In this document: piece after piece, positions 1 to 9,991 of the stretch
Layout of the letters: each line of letters starts with the position of its first letter
How positions within the stretch are numbered: the first letter of the stretch is position 1
Assembly: GCF_018882155.1 (NCBI RefSeq)
Contig: NZ_JACVPA010000001.1
Span: forward strand, 1,426,001 to 1,490,000
Direction of reading: 5' to 3'
Source of the DNA: Polynucleobacter nymphae
GTDB taxonomy: Bacteria; Pseudomonadota; Gammaproteobacteria; Burkholderiales; Burkholderiaceae
Length of the DNA stretch: 64,000 nt
Translations under genes and position numbers: made by a program
The notes under the pieces: model-generated
What the model was told of the DNA's origin: nothing
Seen by the model: only the letters and a program-made list of their open reading frames with translations
The model's database searches: none

Positions 1-491
1 CTAGCAATCTCAACTCGGCGACGCTCACCACCAGACAGGGAGAGAGCTGGGTTGTTACGCAGATGACTAATTTGTAGCTCACCCAAGAGCTCATCTAGTC
101 GATTAGCAATTTCAACTTTCGTTAGCGGCTTACCACCCTGCGCTTGAAGTTCAAGGACAGCTTGGATATTCTCGGCAACATTCAGTTTTCTAAAAACGGA
201 AGCTTCTTGCGGAAGATAAGACAAACCCATGCGAGCACGTTCATGGATGGGTAAATGCGTGATGTCAGTACCATCTAGAACAATATTGCCCCCATCGAGC
301 GGCACTAAGCCAACAATCATATAAAACGATGTTGTTTTGCCTGCACCATTGGGCCCAAGCAAGCCGACCACTTCACCACACTTTACTTCTATGGAAACAT
401 CTCGAACAACTGTTCTAGAGCCGTAACGTTTTTGTAGATGATGCGCGCTCAGAGTTGCTGCGCTATTAGTTTGAGCTAAATCCGTTGTCAT
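1..491 (-). CDS. lptB: LPS export ABC transporter ATP-binding protein LptB (partial, C-terminus outside window)
   Basis: Cytoplasmic ATPase that powers LptFG to pull lipopolysaccharide from the inner membrane into the LptC-LptA bridge. The visible N-terminal ~163 residues hold the Walker A loop GPNGAGKT at residues 46-53, the Q-loop region (SYLPQEAS) and the ABC signature LSGGERRR near residue 150. The reading frame runs off the left edge, so Walker B and the C-terminus are missing only because of the window. The start ATG overlaps the lptA stop as ATGA, indicating translational coupling. It is the last visible gene of the kdsD-kdsC-lptC-lptA-lptB operon. Family identity is secure from the motifs plus the neighbours. 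Confidence 0.96.
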   Translation of the reverse strand, partial: MTTDLAQTNSAATLSAHHLQKRYGSRTVVRDVSIEVKCGEVVGLLGPNGAGKTTSFYMIVGLVPLDGGNIVLDGTDITHLPIHERARMGLSYLPQEASVFRKLNVAENIQAVLELQAQGGKPLTKVEIANRLDELLGELQISHLRNNPALSLSGGERRRVEIA

Positions 492-1051
492 TTCTCTAAT
501 GTGGCTTTTCGTCTTGGTGAAAGGATTGCTCTAGCCAAGGGCAGATCATCCGGCTTTGCATCTTTAGGTGGTGTAACACGATAGTACTGCTTTACATCAT
601 CGTATTCAATTTTCCAACCGCGCAGTTGGTCTAGCATTTGCATATTGAGGAGGCGTTTGAGACTGGCATCGCCAGTTAATGTGAGAACTTCAGTTTTAGC
701 GTTGTAGGCTACCTGAGTTGCCAAGCCTTGCATGAACTCATCTGCAGGTCCTTCGCGACGCTGTCTAAAGCTGGCTGTCACATCTGGCGTGCCCTTGATA
801 TCAACAAATTCATAGCCCTCAGGATTTACTTCAATATGTCCATCCTCGCCAGTAACGATGATGCTTCCTTTGATGAGTAATACCTGCCCCTTCAGATCAT
901 AGATTTGCTTGACATCGTTTACAGAAACCTTTTCGGCTTCGAGTATGACAGGCTTATCTTGATCAGCCTTCTCAGCGTATGCAAGTTCCGCTAGGCTGAG
1001 TGATAGCAAAAACAATGCAGTAATGAAGCGAAGTATCAAACCAGTTTTCAT
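488..1051 (-). CDS. lptA: Periplasmic LPS transport protein LptA
   Basis: Periplasmic bridge protein of the LPS transport machine, linking LptC at the inner membrane to LptD at the outer membrane. The 187-residue product starts with a typical signal peptide (basic MKTG, hydrophobic core, AYA cleavage near residue 26), followed by an OstA/LptA beta-jellyroll region with the ILEAEKVSVND and LKGQVLLIKG segments. The charged C-terminal tail (RRKATLEK) is short. It lies 5 nt after lptC and its TGA overlaps the lptB start. Sequence alone identifies the OstA-like fold; the name follows from its place between lptC and lptB. Nothing unusual was seen. Confidence 0.93.
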   Translation of the reverse strand: MKTGLILRFITALFLLSLSLAELAYAEKADQDKPVILEAEKVSVNDVKQIYDLKGQVLLIKGSIIVTGEDGHIEVNPEGYEFVDIKGTPDVTASFRQRREGPADEFMQGLATQVAYNAKTEVLTLTGDASLKRLLNMQMLDQLRGWKIEYDDVKQYYRVTPPKDAKPDDLPLARAILSPRRKATLEK

Positions 1052-1056
1052 GATCT

Positions 1057-1698
1057 TTATTGAGTGCTCCGTGGTGCTCGCTCAATGCGTCCTTTAACTT
1101 GACCTAAAAGGGTCATGCTTTGCTCAACGTTATTAAATTTTCCACCTTCGGTGGAGTGCATGATTGACATGCCTTGCTCAAGCGTTATAGGCCTATCCGT
1201 TTCAATGATGTCATCATTAATGAGTACTTTGAAATAAGTAGAAGAGGCAAGCATTCTCAAGGTTGCAGATTGTGTTGCTGTTGCTGCTTGGGCTGGTCGA
1301 AAGATGGATGCATTATCAATCAGATCCAAAATAGTGAGATCACCATCAAGATGACCTGTATCAGATTTGACGGTTACTGGCGTCTTATCAAGCTGGAAGA
1401 GGCGCATGCGGGGGGTCAAAATATCAATCGAAGCATCATCATCATAGTGAGTCACTTTTTTACCTAGAATTCGATATTTGGTATTACCTATTTCATTGAG
1501 GGCTGAGAGCGCTCCATTAGTGATTGTGTAATCAGGCTCATGAAGTCTTACACGCTCTAGAGTAGATTTTTCAGCTGGAGCCCCTTTTTGTACTAGCCAA
1601 AAGGTGACTAGCGTTAGAGCCCCCATCAAAAGCAATGGCATCAGACGCAATAGAGTGCGCCCAATACCGAGTTTGATTTTTTGAGAATTGAAGTGCAT
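1057..1698 (-). CDS. lptC: LPS export system protein LptC
   Basis: Bitopic inner-membrane protein that receives LPS from LptBFG and hands it to LptA. The 213-residue product has one N-terminal transmembrane helix (about residues 15-36, LRLMPLLLMGALTLVTFWLV) and a periplasmic LptC/YrbK beta-jellyroll with DYTITNGALSAL and KVTHYDDD segments. It sits 3 nt after kdsC and 5 nt before lptA, in the usual order. LptC proteins are poorly conserved, so the call rests on topology, length and position as much as on residues. The C-terminal MLLGQVKGRIERAP-like end matches the family's pattern of ending in a final beta strand. Confidence 0.92.
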   Translation of the reverse strand: MHFNSQKIKLGIGRTLLRLMPLLLMGALTLVTFWLVQKGAPAEKSTLERVRLHEPDYTITNGALSALNEIGNTKYRILGKKVTHYDDDASIDILTPRMRLFQLDKTPVTVKSDTGHLDGDLTILDLIDNASIFRPAQAATATQSATLRMLASSTYFKVLINDDIIETDRPITLEQGMSIMHSTEGGKFNNVEQSMTLLGQVKGRIERAPRSTQ

Positions 1699-1701
1699 TA
1701 C

Positions 1702-2274
1702 TTAGTTGCGCGCTTTATTGAGCAATTCTTCGTAGTGGTTTTGCGCCTTCAGAATCAGATCGCACACTTCTCGTACAGCCCTATTCCCGCCGCTATGATT
1801 ACATACGAAATGTGCAAATTCTTTTACTGCTTCATGAGCTTGTGCAGGACAAATCCGAAAGCCGGCGTTCTTCATCATTTGCAAATCTGGCCAGTCATCG
1901 CCCATGACGGCACAGTCTGATGGGGCAAGGCCCAAGGATTTGATTACTTGGGTTAAGGCAATAGCTTTGTTTTCAACGCCCATGTGGACATGTTTAATAC
2001 CTAGCTCTTCGCAACGGGCTAGAACCATCTTTGAATTTCTGCCGGTGATGATCGCGGTCGGTATTCCACACTGCTCTAATAATTTAATACCCAAACCATC
2101 TTGAATATCAAATGCTTTCAGCGACTCCTTACCGTCAGCGCCAATCCATACTTGCCCATTAGTTAAAACACCATCAACATCTAGAACCAAGAGTTTTACT
2201 TTGCTTGCACGCTCCCAAGCTTGTGGGTAGCTAGCAAGAGGATTGGTATTGTGGGTGTTAAAAGCGCTCGACAT
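1702..2274 (-). CDS. kdsC: 3-deoxy-D-manno-octulosonate 8-phosphate phosphatase KdsC
   Basis: Dephosphorylates Kdo-8-phosphate to Kdo, the sugar joining lipid A to the LPS core. The product (190 residues) is a capless C0-type HAD phosphatase: motif I LVLDVDGVLTNG with Asp32 as nucleophile and Asp34 as acid/base, motif II AIITGRNS, and motif III VMGDDWPDLQMM. About 25 N-terminal residues precede the catalytic strand, slightly longer than the shortest homologues. The gene lies 5 nt downstream of kdsD and 3 nt upstream of lptC, so Kdo synthesis and LPS export are one transcription unit. The alternative reading as a generic HAD phosphatase is unlikely in this context. Confidence 0.95.
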   Translation of the reverse strand: MSSAFNTHNTNPLASYPQAWERASKVKLLVLDVDGVLTNGQVWIGADGKESLKAFDIQDGLGIKLLEQCGIPTAIITGRNSKMVLARCEELGIKHVHMGVENKAIALTQVIKSLGLAPSDCAVMGDDWPDLQMMKNAGFRICPAQAHEAVKEFAHFVCNHSGGNRAVREVCDLILKAQNHYEELLNKARN

Positions 2275-2279
2275 TAAAA

Positions 2280-3272
2280 TTAAATTACTTTTGCTGCAAA
2301 TAGATCATGCAGATTGAGTGCGCCTAATAGTTGCCCATTGCTATCAGTCACAACCAAATGATTAATACGATGTTTCTCCATCATCTCAATTGCCTCTTCT
2401 GCAAGTAGCTCAGGTGGAATAGTGCGTGGGCCGGGGGTAGTGGCACTTTTCAGGGTGATGTCATCCAGATTAGTTTTCTTTTCCAATAAGCGACGTAGGT
2501 CACCATCGGTCAAAATACCAAATACCTTTTTGTCTTTATCTAAGGCAACAACCATGCCCATGCGCTTGGCAGTCATCTCCAGCAGTGCCTCTTGTAATGA
2601 GGCTTCAACGGAAATTTTAGGAGTGTCATCAAGGCTGCGCATCACTTCACTGACATGCGTGAGTTGTTTACGGCCAAGTCTGCCACCTGGATGTGAGCGG
2701 ATAAAATCTTCTGCCTCAAATCCTCTTGCATCTAACAATGCAACTGCCAATGCATCACCCATTGCCAATGCAGCAGTGGTACTTGTAGTTGGCGCCAGAT
2801 TAAGTGGGCACGCTTCTTTTTCAACGCTAGTATCAAGGTGTGCATCTGCTAATTTTGCAAGCGATGAATTCGGAGCACCAGTCAATGCAATGAGTTTTGC
2901 TCCAGTGCGTTTGATAATGGGAACAATAGTTAACAATTCATCGGTTTCGCCGGAATTGGAGAGGGCTACAAATACATCCTCTCTTGTGACCATTCCTAAG
3001 TCACCATGACTAGCTTCAGCAGGGTGAACAAAAAAAGCGGGGGAACCAGTGGAAGCGAAAGTAGCAGCAATTTTGCGTGCAATGTGACCGGATTTACCGA
3101 TGCCAGAAACCACAATTCTGCCTTTACAACCATGGAGTAGTTCAACCGCGAGTACTAGGGCATCGGCATTAGCCCCTTCAAGGCGATCGCGCATCGTTTG
3201 CAGTGCAGCAGCCTCAATAGTGAGGGTGTCACGCGCAAGCTTTAGGGTTCGTTCACGAGTCTTAGCTATCAT
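2280..3272 (-). CDS. kdsD: D-arabinose 5-phosphate isomerase KdsD (KpsF/GutQ family)
   Basis: Converts D-ribulose 5-phosphate to D-arabinose 5-phosphate, the first committed precursor for Kdo. The 330-residue product has an N-terminal SIS domain (about 45-180) with the sugar-phosphate segment VVSGIGKSGHIARK and the HPAEASHGDLGM stretch carrying the family's catalytic histidine, then two CBS repeats (about 210-330). It is the first gene of the kdsD-kdsC-lptC-lptA-lptB operon. The start codon is 11 bp from the divergent antiporter gene, with no clear ribosome binding site; a TATACT -10-like box (minus strand, 3279-3284) would place the RNA start at or near the ATG. See findings. Confidence 0.95.
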   Translation of the reverse strand: MIAKTRERTLKLARDTLTIEAAALQTMRDRLEGANADALVLAVELLHGCKGRIVVSGIGKSGHIARKIAATFASTGSPAFFVHPAEASHGDLGMVTREDVFVALSNSGETDELLTIVPIIKRTGAKLIALTGAPNSSLAKLADAHLDTSVEKEACPLNLAPTTSTTAALAMGDALAVALLDARGFEAEDFIRSHPGGRLGRKQLTHVSEVMRSLDDTPKISVEASLQEALLEMTAKRMGMVVALDKDKKVFGILTDGDLRRLLEKKTNLDDITLKSATTPGPRTIPPELLAEEAIEMMEKHRINHLVVTDSNGQLLGALNLHDLFAAKVI

Positions 3273-3283
3273 CGAGTAAGTAT

Positions 3284-5266
3284 ATGCCGTCAGTCCTTCA
3301 GTTAACTCTCATTCTCTTGGCCTCTGGTGTGGCCGGAGTCCTTATTTTCCGCTATTTTGGCTTACCCCCTATTTTGGGCTATTTGGCCATTGGCGTGTTG
3401 ATTGGCCCCCATGCCCTAGGCCTAGCTAGCGACTCAGCCACAGTCAAATATCTGGCTGAATTTGGGGTTGTTTTCTTAATGTTCTCGATTGGCCTGGAAT
3501 TTAACCTCCATAAGCTGCGAGCCATGCGCAAGATCGTATTTGGCCTTGGTGCTAGTCAGGTAATTTTGACCATGCTCTTGGCGGTTCCAGCCAGCCTTCT
3601 CATGAACTGGATTTACCCGATCTCTTGGAGTGCAGCGATTGCCTTGGGCGGTGCCCTGGCAATGTCTTCTACCGCCATTGTGAGCAAGCTCATTTCTGAT
3701 CGAGCTGAATTAGAAACAGAGCACGGTCGTAATGTTGTTGGCATTTTGTTATTCCAAGACTTGGCAGTGGTTTTCCTGTTGATTTTGTTGCCAGCACTCG
3801 GAAAAAATTCTACAGACTTATTTGTTGCTCTAACAGCTGCATCAATCAAAATCACTGTGGCATTAATACTGATTTTCTTTATCGGCCAATCACTCATGAG
3901 TCATTGGTTCAAGTTGGTAGCTAAGTTTCGCTCCCAAGAATTATTCATGCTCAATCTTTTGTTAATTGTATTGGGTATGGCGGGACTGACTGAGTATTTG
4001 GGGTTATCTTTAGCGCTCGGCGCATTCTTAGCCGGTATGTTGATCTCTGAAACACCATACCGCCATCAGGTAGAGGAGGACGTTAAGCCATTCCGCGATG
4101 TTTTGCTTGGACTTTTCTTCATTACGATTGGCATGCTACTGGATTTCAATGTTATTCGAGAGCAATGGGTATTGGTTTTAGCTTTGCTAATAGGCCCATT
4201 GGTGTTTAAGTTCAGCTTGATTGCTTTGCTCTCTAAAGTTTTTGGCTCAAGCACTGGTATCTCCATCAGAACTGGCCTATGTCTCGCTCAAGCAGGTGAA
4301 TTCGGCTTTGTTTTGCTGACTCAAATCGATGGCTTGGATTTAATTGATCCAATCTTGAGTCAAGCAGTATTAGCGGCAATGCTGATCTCGATGTTCTGTG
4401 CACCTTTCTTAATTGAATACAGCGATCGTATTGCAATGCGCTTCTCTAGTAATGAATGGTTATTGCAATCACTTGCTTTGACGCGGGTGGCAGCAAAAAG
4501 TGTGCGCAACGAAAATCATGTAGTGATTTGTGGATTTGGCCGATCAGGCCAAAGCTTGGCACGCATGCTAGATCAAGAAAAAATTCCTTATATTGCTTTG
4601 GATTTAGACCCTGATCGCGTCAAAGAGGCAGCTGCTGCTGGTGATAACGTTGTCTACGGCGATGCTAGTCGTGAGAACTATTTGATTGCTGCCGGTCTCT
4701 CTAGAGCAAAAGCGGTGGTCATTACGTATGCAGATACTGCAGCAAGCATGCGCGTATTAAGACAAGTAGAGCATTTGCGACCAGGAATGACAGTATTAGT
4801 GCGCACTAGAGATGATGCGGATATTGCGAAACTGCAAGCCGCGGGCGCCACTGAAGTAATTCCAGAGCTCATTGAGGGCAGCCTCATGATTGCTTCTCAC
4901 GTCTTACTAATCATGGGTGTGCCAATGCGCAAGGTAGTAAGAAGAATTACTTCTGCTCGTGAAGAGCGTTATAGCTTATTGAGGGGTTATTTCCGTGGCT
5001 CAGCAGATGATGACTTTGGATCGAATGAGTCTTGGCGTCTGCATGCGATTACGCTATTGCCCCACTCCCAGGCAGTTGGCAAAACCCTGGGTGAACTTGA
5101 TCTTGAAAATGAGGGTGTCAGTGTTCAGGCTGTCCGTCGTAAAACAGCAAGTGCTGATTATGTGCAGCTGCCACTGACTTCAGAGCTTACGCTCGAGGCA
5201 AATGATATTTTGGTGATCTCAGGCAACTCAGAAGCAACTGATTTAGCTGAGGCTAAATTACTCTAA
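3284..5266 (+). CDS. CPA2 family cation:proton antiporter with RCK domains (KefB/YbaL-like)
   Basis: Membrane antiporter of the monovalent cation:proton antiporter-2 family, probably exchanging K+ or Na+ for H+. The first ~385 residues are a Na_H_Exchanger domain with about 12 helices, including [18 protein letters not shown] and the [16 protein letters not shown] helix with the conserved acidic residue. A TrkA-N/RCK domain follows with the nucleotide motif [14 protein letters not shown] near residue 412, then a TrkA-C domain (about 575-660). Length (660) fits YbaL/RosB- and KefB/C-type proteins; the glutathione-gating residues of Kef were not verified, so the substrate is open. Its stop overlaps that of the convergent uvrA by 3-4 nt. 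Confidence 0.88.
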   Translation: MPSVLQLTLILLASGVAGVLIFRYFGLPPILGYLAIGVLIGPHALGLASDSATVKYLAEFGVVFLMFSIGLEFNLHKLRAMRKIVFGLGASQVILTMLLAVPASLLMNWIYPISWSAAIALGGALAMSSTAIVSKLISDRAELETEHGRNVVGILLFQDLAVVFLLILLPALGKNSTDLFVALTAASIKITVALILIFFIGQSLMSHWFKLVAKFRSQELFMLNLLLIVLGMAGLTEYLGLSLALGAFLAGMLISETPYRHQVEEDVKPFRDVLLGLFFITIGMLLDFNVIREQWVLVLALLIGPLVFKFSLIALLSKVFGSSTGISIRTGLCLAQAGEFGFVLLTQIDGLDLIDPILSQAVLAAMLISMFCAPFLIEYSDRIAMRFSSNEWLLQSLALTRVAAKSVRNENHVVICGFGRSGQSLARMLDQEKIPYIALDLDPDRVKEAAAAGDNVVYGDASRENYLIAAGLSRAKAVVITYADTAASMRVLRQVEHLRPGMTVLVRTRDDADIAKLQAAGATEVIPELIEGSLMIASHVLLIMGVPMRKVVRRITSAREERYSLLRGYFRGSADDDFGSNESWRLHAITLLPHSQAVGKTLGELDLENEGVSVQAVRRKTASADYVQLPLTSELTLEANDILVISGNSEATDLAEAKLL

Positions 5267-8163
5267 TTCTGGATTGATTTCTTTTTCTTACTGACGACGC
5301 TCTTACGAGTCAGTAATGGGGCTAAGTAATGACCAGTAAAGCTCGCTGCATTTTTAGCAACATCTTCTGGTGTTCCGGTGGCGATGATTTCTCCACCACC
5401 AGCGCCACCTTTAGGCCCTAAATCAATAATCCAGTCAGCAGTCTTGATTACATCTAAGTTGTGCTCAATGATGACAATCGTATTGCCCTGCTTCTTCAAT
5501 GTTTGAATCACAGTAAGTAATAGCTGGATGTCATGGAAATGTAAGCCCGTAGTCGGCTCATCCAAGATGTACAAGGTTCTACCGGTATCCCGTTTGGATA
5601 GCTCAAGAGAAAGCTTTACGCGTTGTGCTTCACCGCCAGATAGAGTGGTGGCACTCTGCCCAAGCTTGACATAACCCAAGCCAACATCAAGGAGTGTTTT
5701 GAGTTTACGTTTAACAATAGGTACAGCCTCAAAGAATTCATGTGCTTGCTCGATTGTCATCGACAGAACTTCATGAATGTTCTTGCCCTTGTAACGAATG
5801 TCTAAAGTTTCGCGGTTATAACGCTTGCCATGACAAACATCGCAAGGCACATAAACATCAGGCAAGAAGTGCATTTCTACTTTCAGTACGCCATCACCTT
5901 CACAAGAGTCGCAGCGACCACCCTTCACGTTAAAAGAGAAGCGACCAGCTTCATAGCCGCGCTCACGTGATGCTGGAACGCCAGCAAATAGTTCACGAAT
6001 TGGTGTAAACAGACCTGTGTAGGTAGCGGGGTTAGAGCGCGGGGTTCTACCAATCGGTGACTGATCTACGCTAATGACTTTGTCAAAATGCTCTAAGCCT
6101 TTCATTGAATCATGGGCTGCTGGTTCCGCAATCGAGCCATAGAGATGCTGAGCCACCGCATGATGCAAGGTGTCATTAATTAATGTAGATTTACCAGATC
6201 CTGAAACACCGGTTACGCAAGTGAGTAAGCCCACTGGAATTTTGGCGTGGACTGATTGCAAGTTATTACCACGGGCACCGAGAATTTCTAAGAATCGATC
6301 ATTGACTGGAATACGCTTTTCGGGAACCGCAATGGCTTCGCGACCAGCAAGGTAGGCGCCAGTTAAAGAGTTTGGGTTTGCTTCAACTTCTGCAGGAGTT
6401 CCTTGGGCAACAATCTCTCCACCATGGATACCCGCACCAGGACCAATATCAATTACCCAGTCAGAGGCACGAATCATATCTTCATCATGCTCAACAACTA
6501 AGACACTATTACCCAGATCACGTAAGTGCTTGAGTGTGCCAATTAAGCGATCATTATCGCGTTGATGCAGACCAATGGATGGTTCATCAAGAACATACAT
6601 GACTCCGGTTAGCCCAGAGCCAATCTGGCTTGCAAGACGAATACGCTGCGCTTCTCCACCAGACAGGGTATCTGCACTACGCTCGAGAGAAAGATAGTCA
6701 AGACCTACATCATTTAAGAAGCGTAGACGCGCGCTGATCTCCTTAACAATCTTATCGGCAATTTCTCGTTTAGCACCCTTGAGATCCAAAGCTTCGAAAT
6801 ACTCTTTTGCTTCTTTCAGTGGTAATGCACTGATCTCGTAGATAGCGCGCGATTGTTTTTTCTCGCCGACTTTGACAAAGCGTGCCTCTTTGCGCAAGCG
6901 ACTGCCATTACATTCAGGACAAGTTTGTACATTTTGATAGCGTGATAATTCTTCACGCACTGTCATCGAGTCAGTTTCGCGATAGCGACGCTCAAAGTTG
7001 GCAATAATGCCTTCAAAGGCGTGTTCTCGAGTCGTGTTTTTACCGCGCTCGTTGATGTACTCAAAAGGAATGGTTACCTCTCCTGAGCCCAACAGGATCA
7101 AGTCTTGCTGTTTCTTAGAGAGCGTTTCAAATGGCTTCTCGACATCAAAGCCGCCATGCTTAGCTAGGGTCTGCAGTAACTTAAAGTAAAACTGATTGCG
7201 ACGATCCCAGCCTTTAATCGCACCCGAGGCTAGTGATAAATCGGGATGGGCAACGATCCGCTTTGGATCAAAGAAGGATTGATGACCAAGGCCATCGCAA
7301 GAGGGGCAAGCACCCATGGGATTATTAAATGAGAACAGGCGCGGCTCTAGCTCTTGTAAAGAGTATGAGCAAACTGGGCAAGCAAACTTACTTGAGAAAA
7401 TCATTTCTTTACCACTATCCATGTTGACAATCATGGCCTTGCCATCAGCTAGTCGCAGGACTGTCTCAAAAGATTCTGCAAGACGTTGTTGAATATCAGG
7501 ACGCACTTTAATGCGATCAACTACAACTTCAATAGAGTGCTTATCGTTTTTCTTAAGCGTTGGTAGTTGATCTACTTCAAAGATCTCTGCTTTAGCGGCA
7601 TTGGCTGTGCCACCCCCAGAGCGGACACGAAAGCGTACGAAGCCTTGTGCCTGCAGGTCTTGAAAGAGATCAACAAACTCACCTTTGCGCTCACTGACAA
7701 CTGGCGCAAGAATCATTAACTTCGTATCTTCTGGCATTGATAGCACGGTATCTACCATCTGCGAAACGCTTTGTGCTTCTAATGGAAGATCATGATCAGG
7801 GCAATGTGGCGTACCTGCGCGTGCAAATAGCAGACGTAAGTAATCATGAATTTCAGTAACGGTGCCGACAGTTGAGCGCGGGTTATGACTAGTTGCTTTT
7901 TGTTCAATTGAGATTGCTGGTGAAAGACCCTCGATGGTATCGACATCTGGCTTTTCCATGAGCTGCAAAAACTGTCGCGCATAGGCAGAAAGTGATTCAA
8001 CATAGCGCCGCTGACCTTCGGCGTAGAGGGTATCGAACGCTAATGAGCTTTTGCCAGAACCAGATAATCCAGTGAGGACGACTAATTTCTCTCTAGGAAT
8101 ATCTAAATTGATGTTTTTGAGGTTGTGGGTGCGGGCACCACGGATCTTAATTTCGTTATTCAT
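5263..8163 (-). CDS. uvrA: Excinuclease ABC subunit UvrA
   Basis: Damage-recognition ATPase of nucleotide excision repair; the UvrA dimer loads UvrB at bulky DNA lesions. The 966-residue product carries two ABC ATPase modules: Walker [10 protein letters not shown] near residue 32 and GVSGSGKST near 655, each with its LSGGEAQR signature. Two zinc modules are visible: CPVCSYSLQ ... CPSCDGLG, and CDSCEGDG ... [10 protein letters not shown]. Length is normal. The start is divergent from an MFS gene with only 37 bp between them. No CTG-N10-CAG LexA-type box is present in that gap. The C-terminus ends in a lysine-rich tail ([13 protein letters not shown]). Confidence 0.98.
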   Translation of the reverse strand: MNNEIKIRGARTHNLKNINLDIPREKLVVLTGLSGSGKSSLAFDTLYAEGQRRYVESLSAYARQFLQLMEKPDVDTIEGLSPAISIEQKATSHNPRSTVGTVTEIHDYLRLLFARAGTPHCPDHDLPLEAQSVSQMVDTVLSMPEDTKLMILAPVVSERKGEFVDLFQDLQAQGFVRFRVRSGGGTANAAKAEIFEVDQLPTLKKNDKHSIEVVVDRIKVRPDIQQRLAESFETVLRLADGKAMIVNMDSGKEMIFSSKFACPVCSYSLQELEPRLFSFNNPMGACPSCDGLGHQSFFDPKRIVAHPDLSLASGAIKGWDRRNQFYFKLLQTLAKHGGFDVEKPFETLSKKQQDLILLGSGEVTIPFEYINERGKNTTREHAFEGIIANFERRYRETDSMTVREELSRYQNVQTCPECNGSRLRKEARFVKVGEKKQSRAIYEISALPLKEAKEYFEALDLKGAKREIADKIVKEISARLRFLNDVGLDYLSLERSADTLSGGEAQRIRLASQIGSGLTGVMYVLDEPSIGLHQRDNDRLIGTLKHLRDLGNSVLVVEHDEDMIRASDWVIDIGPGAGIHGGEIVAQGTPAEVEANPNSLTGAYLAGREAIAVPEKRIPVNDRFLEILGARGNNLQSVHAKIPVGLLTCVTGVSGSGKSTLINDTLHHAVAQHLYGSIAEPAAHDSMKGLEHFDKVISVDQSPIGRTPRSNPATYTGLFTPIRELFAGVPASRERGYEAGRFSFNVKGGRCDSCEGDGVLKVEMHFLPDVYVPCDVCHGKRYNRETLDIRYKGKNIHEVLSMTIEQAHEFFEAVPIVKRKLKTLLDVGLGYVKLGQSATTLSGGEAQRVKLSLELSKRDTGRTLYILDEPTTGLHFHDIQLLLTVIQTLKKQGNTIVIIEHNLDVIKTADWIIDLGPKGGAGGGEIIATGTPEDVAKNAASFTGHYLAPLLTRKSVVSKKKKSIQN

Positions 8164-8200
8164 GATTTTTTAGCGTAACTTGTTAATATAGCTCTTTCCG

Positions 8201-9391
8201 ATGAATCCTTCTGAACTCCGCTCCGCTCTGGCCTTAGCAGGCATCTTTGGCCTTCGTATGCTGGGCCTTTTCTTGCTTTTGCCCGTCTTTAGTATTCATG
8301 CCAAAGACTTACCTGGAGGTGAGCAAGCCCTCTTGATAGGGCTAGCATTGGGAATTTTCAATATTGTTCAGGCCTGCTTCCATATTCCCTTGGGCAGGCT
8401 TTCTGACCGAATTGGTAGAAAAACGGTCGTTTTATGGGGGTTGTCCTTGTTTGTTGTGGGAGCCTTAATTTGTGCTGCCAAGGATGATTTGCTATGGATC
8501 TCCATTGGTAGGGGGGTGATGGGTGCCGGAGCCATTTCTGCGGCTGTTTCTGCGTGGGTTGCCGATCTGACTCGAGAGCAAGTACGCAGTCAAGCCATGG
8601 CCATAGTCGGCGCCAGCATTTCTCTTTCATTTGCTATTTCGCTGGTTGCTGCTGCTCCGCTTTATCGCACGATTACCTTAAGCGGCATGTTCGTGGTATT
8701 AGCAATCTTAGGTGTTGTAGCGATGGTAGTGGCCTATTTTGTATTACCAGATAACAAACCTGAAGTTCCTGCGCAACAAGATTCAATCAAAGTGGTGTTT
8801 TTGCGTCCAGAGCTTATGCGTCTAAATATAGGCGTATTTGTATTAAATGCTACCCAAGTCGCAATGTTCTTAGTAGTTCCACGTTTACTAGAACAAGCAG
8901 GATTTCCGCTTGCTTCACATTGGCAAATTTATCTCTCCGTCGTTTTGCTCTCTTTTGTGTTTATGGTTCCGCTATTAATTTATGGCGAGAAAAAACAGCG
9001 CATACGACTTATCCTATTAATTGCCATCATTCTTCTGATTATTGCTGAAACAATCTTCACGCAAGCTTCAACTGTGACGCTCATCACGGTGGCATTACTA
9101 ATTTACTTTATAGGCTTTAACCTACTAGAGGCCCTACAACCCTCTTTGGTTACTCGCTATGCAAAAGAGTCCAAAGGAACTGCTTTAGGGGTTTACAACA
9201 CCACGCAATCCATTGGCCTATTTTCTGGTGCATTGTTAGGTGGTTGGCTAATGGATAGCCATGGTGATTTATCGGTCTTTGCAGCCGGTACGGCGCTCTT
9301 AGTTTGCTGGCTTATAATTGCTTGGTCGATGGGTGAAATGCCAGTGAGAGCAACAGATTCAAAGGATGTAGCCACAAAGACAGCGCCGTAG
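8201..9391 (+). CDS. MFS transporter (YajR-like)
   Basis: Inner-membrane major facilitator superfamily transporter, 396 residues with about 12 predicted helices. Motif A of the loop between helices 2 and 3 is clear (GRLSDRIGRKTV, about residues 65-76), and the N-terminal LRMLGLFLLLPVFS segment resembles the YajR subgroup. It stops soon after helix 12 and lacks the cytoplasmic C-terminal ferredoxin-like domain of E. coli YajR. The substrate cannot be told from sequence; a proton-driven drug or metabolite exporter is the family default. It lies between uvrA and ssb, a placement also seen in other Burkholderiales. Confidence 0.85.
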   Translation: MNPSELRSALALAGIFGLRMLGLFLLLPVFSIHAKDLPGGEQALLIGLALGIFNIVQACFHIPLGRLSDRIGRKTVVLWGLSLFVVGALICAAKDDLLWISIGRGVMGAGAISAAVSAWVADLTREQVRSQAMAIVGASISLSFAISLVAAAPLYRTITLSGMFVVLAILGVVAMVVAYFVLPDNKPEVPAQQDSIKVVFLRPELMRLNIGVFVLNATQVAMFLVVPRLLEQAGFPLASHWQIYLSVVLLSFVFMVPLLIYGEKKQRIRLILLIAIILLIIAETIFTQASTVTLITVALLIYFIGFNLLEALQPSLVTRYAKESKGTALGVYNTTQSIGLFSGALLGGWLMDSHGDLSVFAAGTALLVCWLIIAWSMGEMPVRATDSKDVATKTAP

Positions 9392-9465
9392 CATCATCGA
9401 TTTAATTAAAGAGAGCAGTTTATTTTTAGCAGCAATAACAGCAGTATTTTTCTTCGGGAGACAAC

Positions 9466-9921
9466 ATGGCTTCGGTAAATAAAGTCATCATCGTAGGTAA
9501 CGTAGGTCGCGATCCAGAAACACGTTACATGCCAAGCGGCGACGCCGTTACAAATATTTCAGTAGCAACATCTGATCGCTATAAAGATAAGCAAACTGGT
9601 GAAATGAAAGAAACCACAGAATGGCATCGTGTTGCATTCTTTGGCAAGCTTGCAGAAATCGCTGGACAGTACCTTAAAAAAGGTTCCCAGGTTTACTGTG
9701 AAGGCCGTTTACGTACACGCAAATGGACTGATGCTAGTGGTCAAGAAAAATATTCCACTGAAATCGTTGCAGAAACAATGCAAATGCTTGGCGGCAAGCC
9801 AGTAAGCGGAAGTGGTGACGGTGGCGAAAGCTATGCTCGCTCAAAGCCGGCTGAGCAGTCTGCTCCAGCAGCATCTAATGCCGCATCACTGGGCGCAATG
9901 GATGACGATATTCCGTTTTAA
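9466..9921 (+). CDS. ssb: Single-stranded DNA-binding protein SSB
   Basis: Coats single-stranded DNA in replication, recombination and repair, and recruits partners through its tail. The 151-residue product has an N-terminal OB fold (about 1-110) beginning [17 protein letters not shown], with the [12 protein letters not shown] segment, then a short Gly/Ser/Ala-rich linker and the acidic tip MDDDIPF that binds partner proteins. A good ribosome binding site (cgggaga) precedes the ATG. The upstream 74 bp contain no CTG-N10-CAG LexA-type site. A strong bidirectional hairpin terminator lies 19 bp after the stop. Unambiguous housekeeping gene. Confidence 0.98.
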   Translation: MASVNKVIIVGNVGRDPETRYMPSGDAVTNISVATSDRYKDKQTGEMKETTEWHRVAFFGKLAEIAGQYLKKGSQVYCEGRLRTRKWTDASGQEKYSTEIVAETMQMLGGKPVSGSGDGGESYARSKPAEQSAPAASNAASLGAMDDDIPF

Positions 9922-9940
9922 ATAGTAGTACCTTAATAGC

Positions 9941-9976
9941 AAAAACCCCTTCTAGGAATTCCTACAAGGGGTTTTT
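9941..9976. terminator. Bidirectional intrinsic terminator between ssb and queF
   Basis: An 11-bp perfect inverted repeat (aaaaaccccttc-side at 9941-9951, aaggggttttt at 9966-9976) encloses a further perfect palindrome, taggaattccta (9953-9964). With A-runs on one side and T-runs on the other, it reads as a Rho-independent terminator on both strands, serving convergent ssb and queF. Confidence 0.9.
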
Positions 9977-9991
9977 ATTTGCCTAGGTATT

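Noticed and set aside
5257..5270. Overlapping stop codons of the antiporter and uvrA as a sign of frameshift
   Set aside because: Both proteins have normal family length and C-termini; the convergent overlap simply reflects compact packing.
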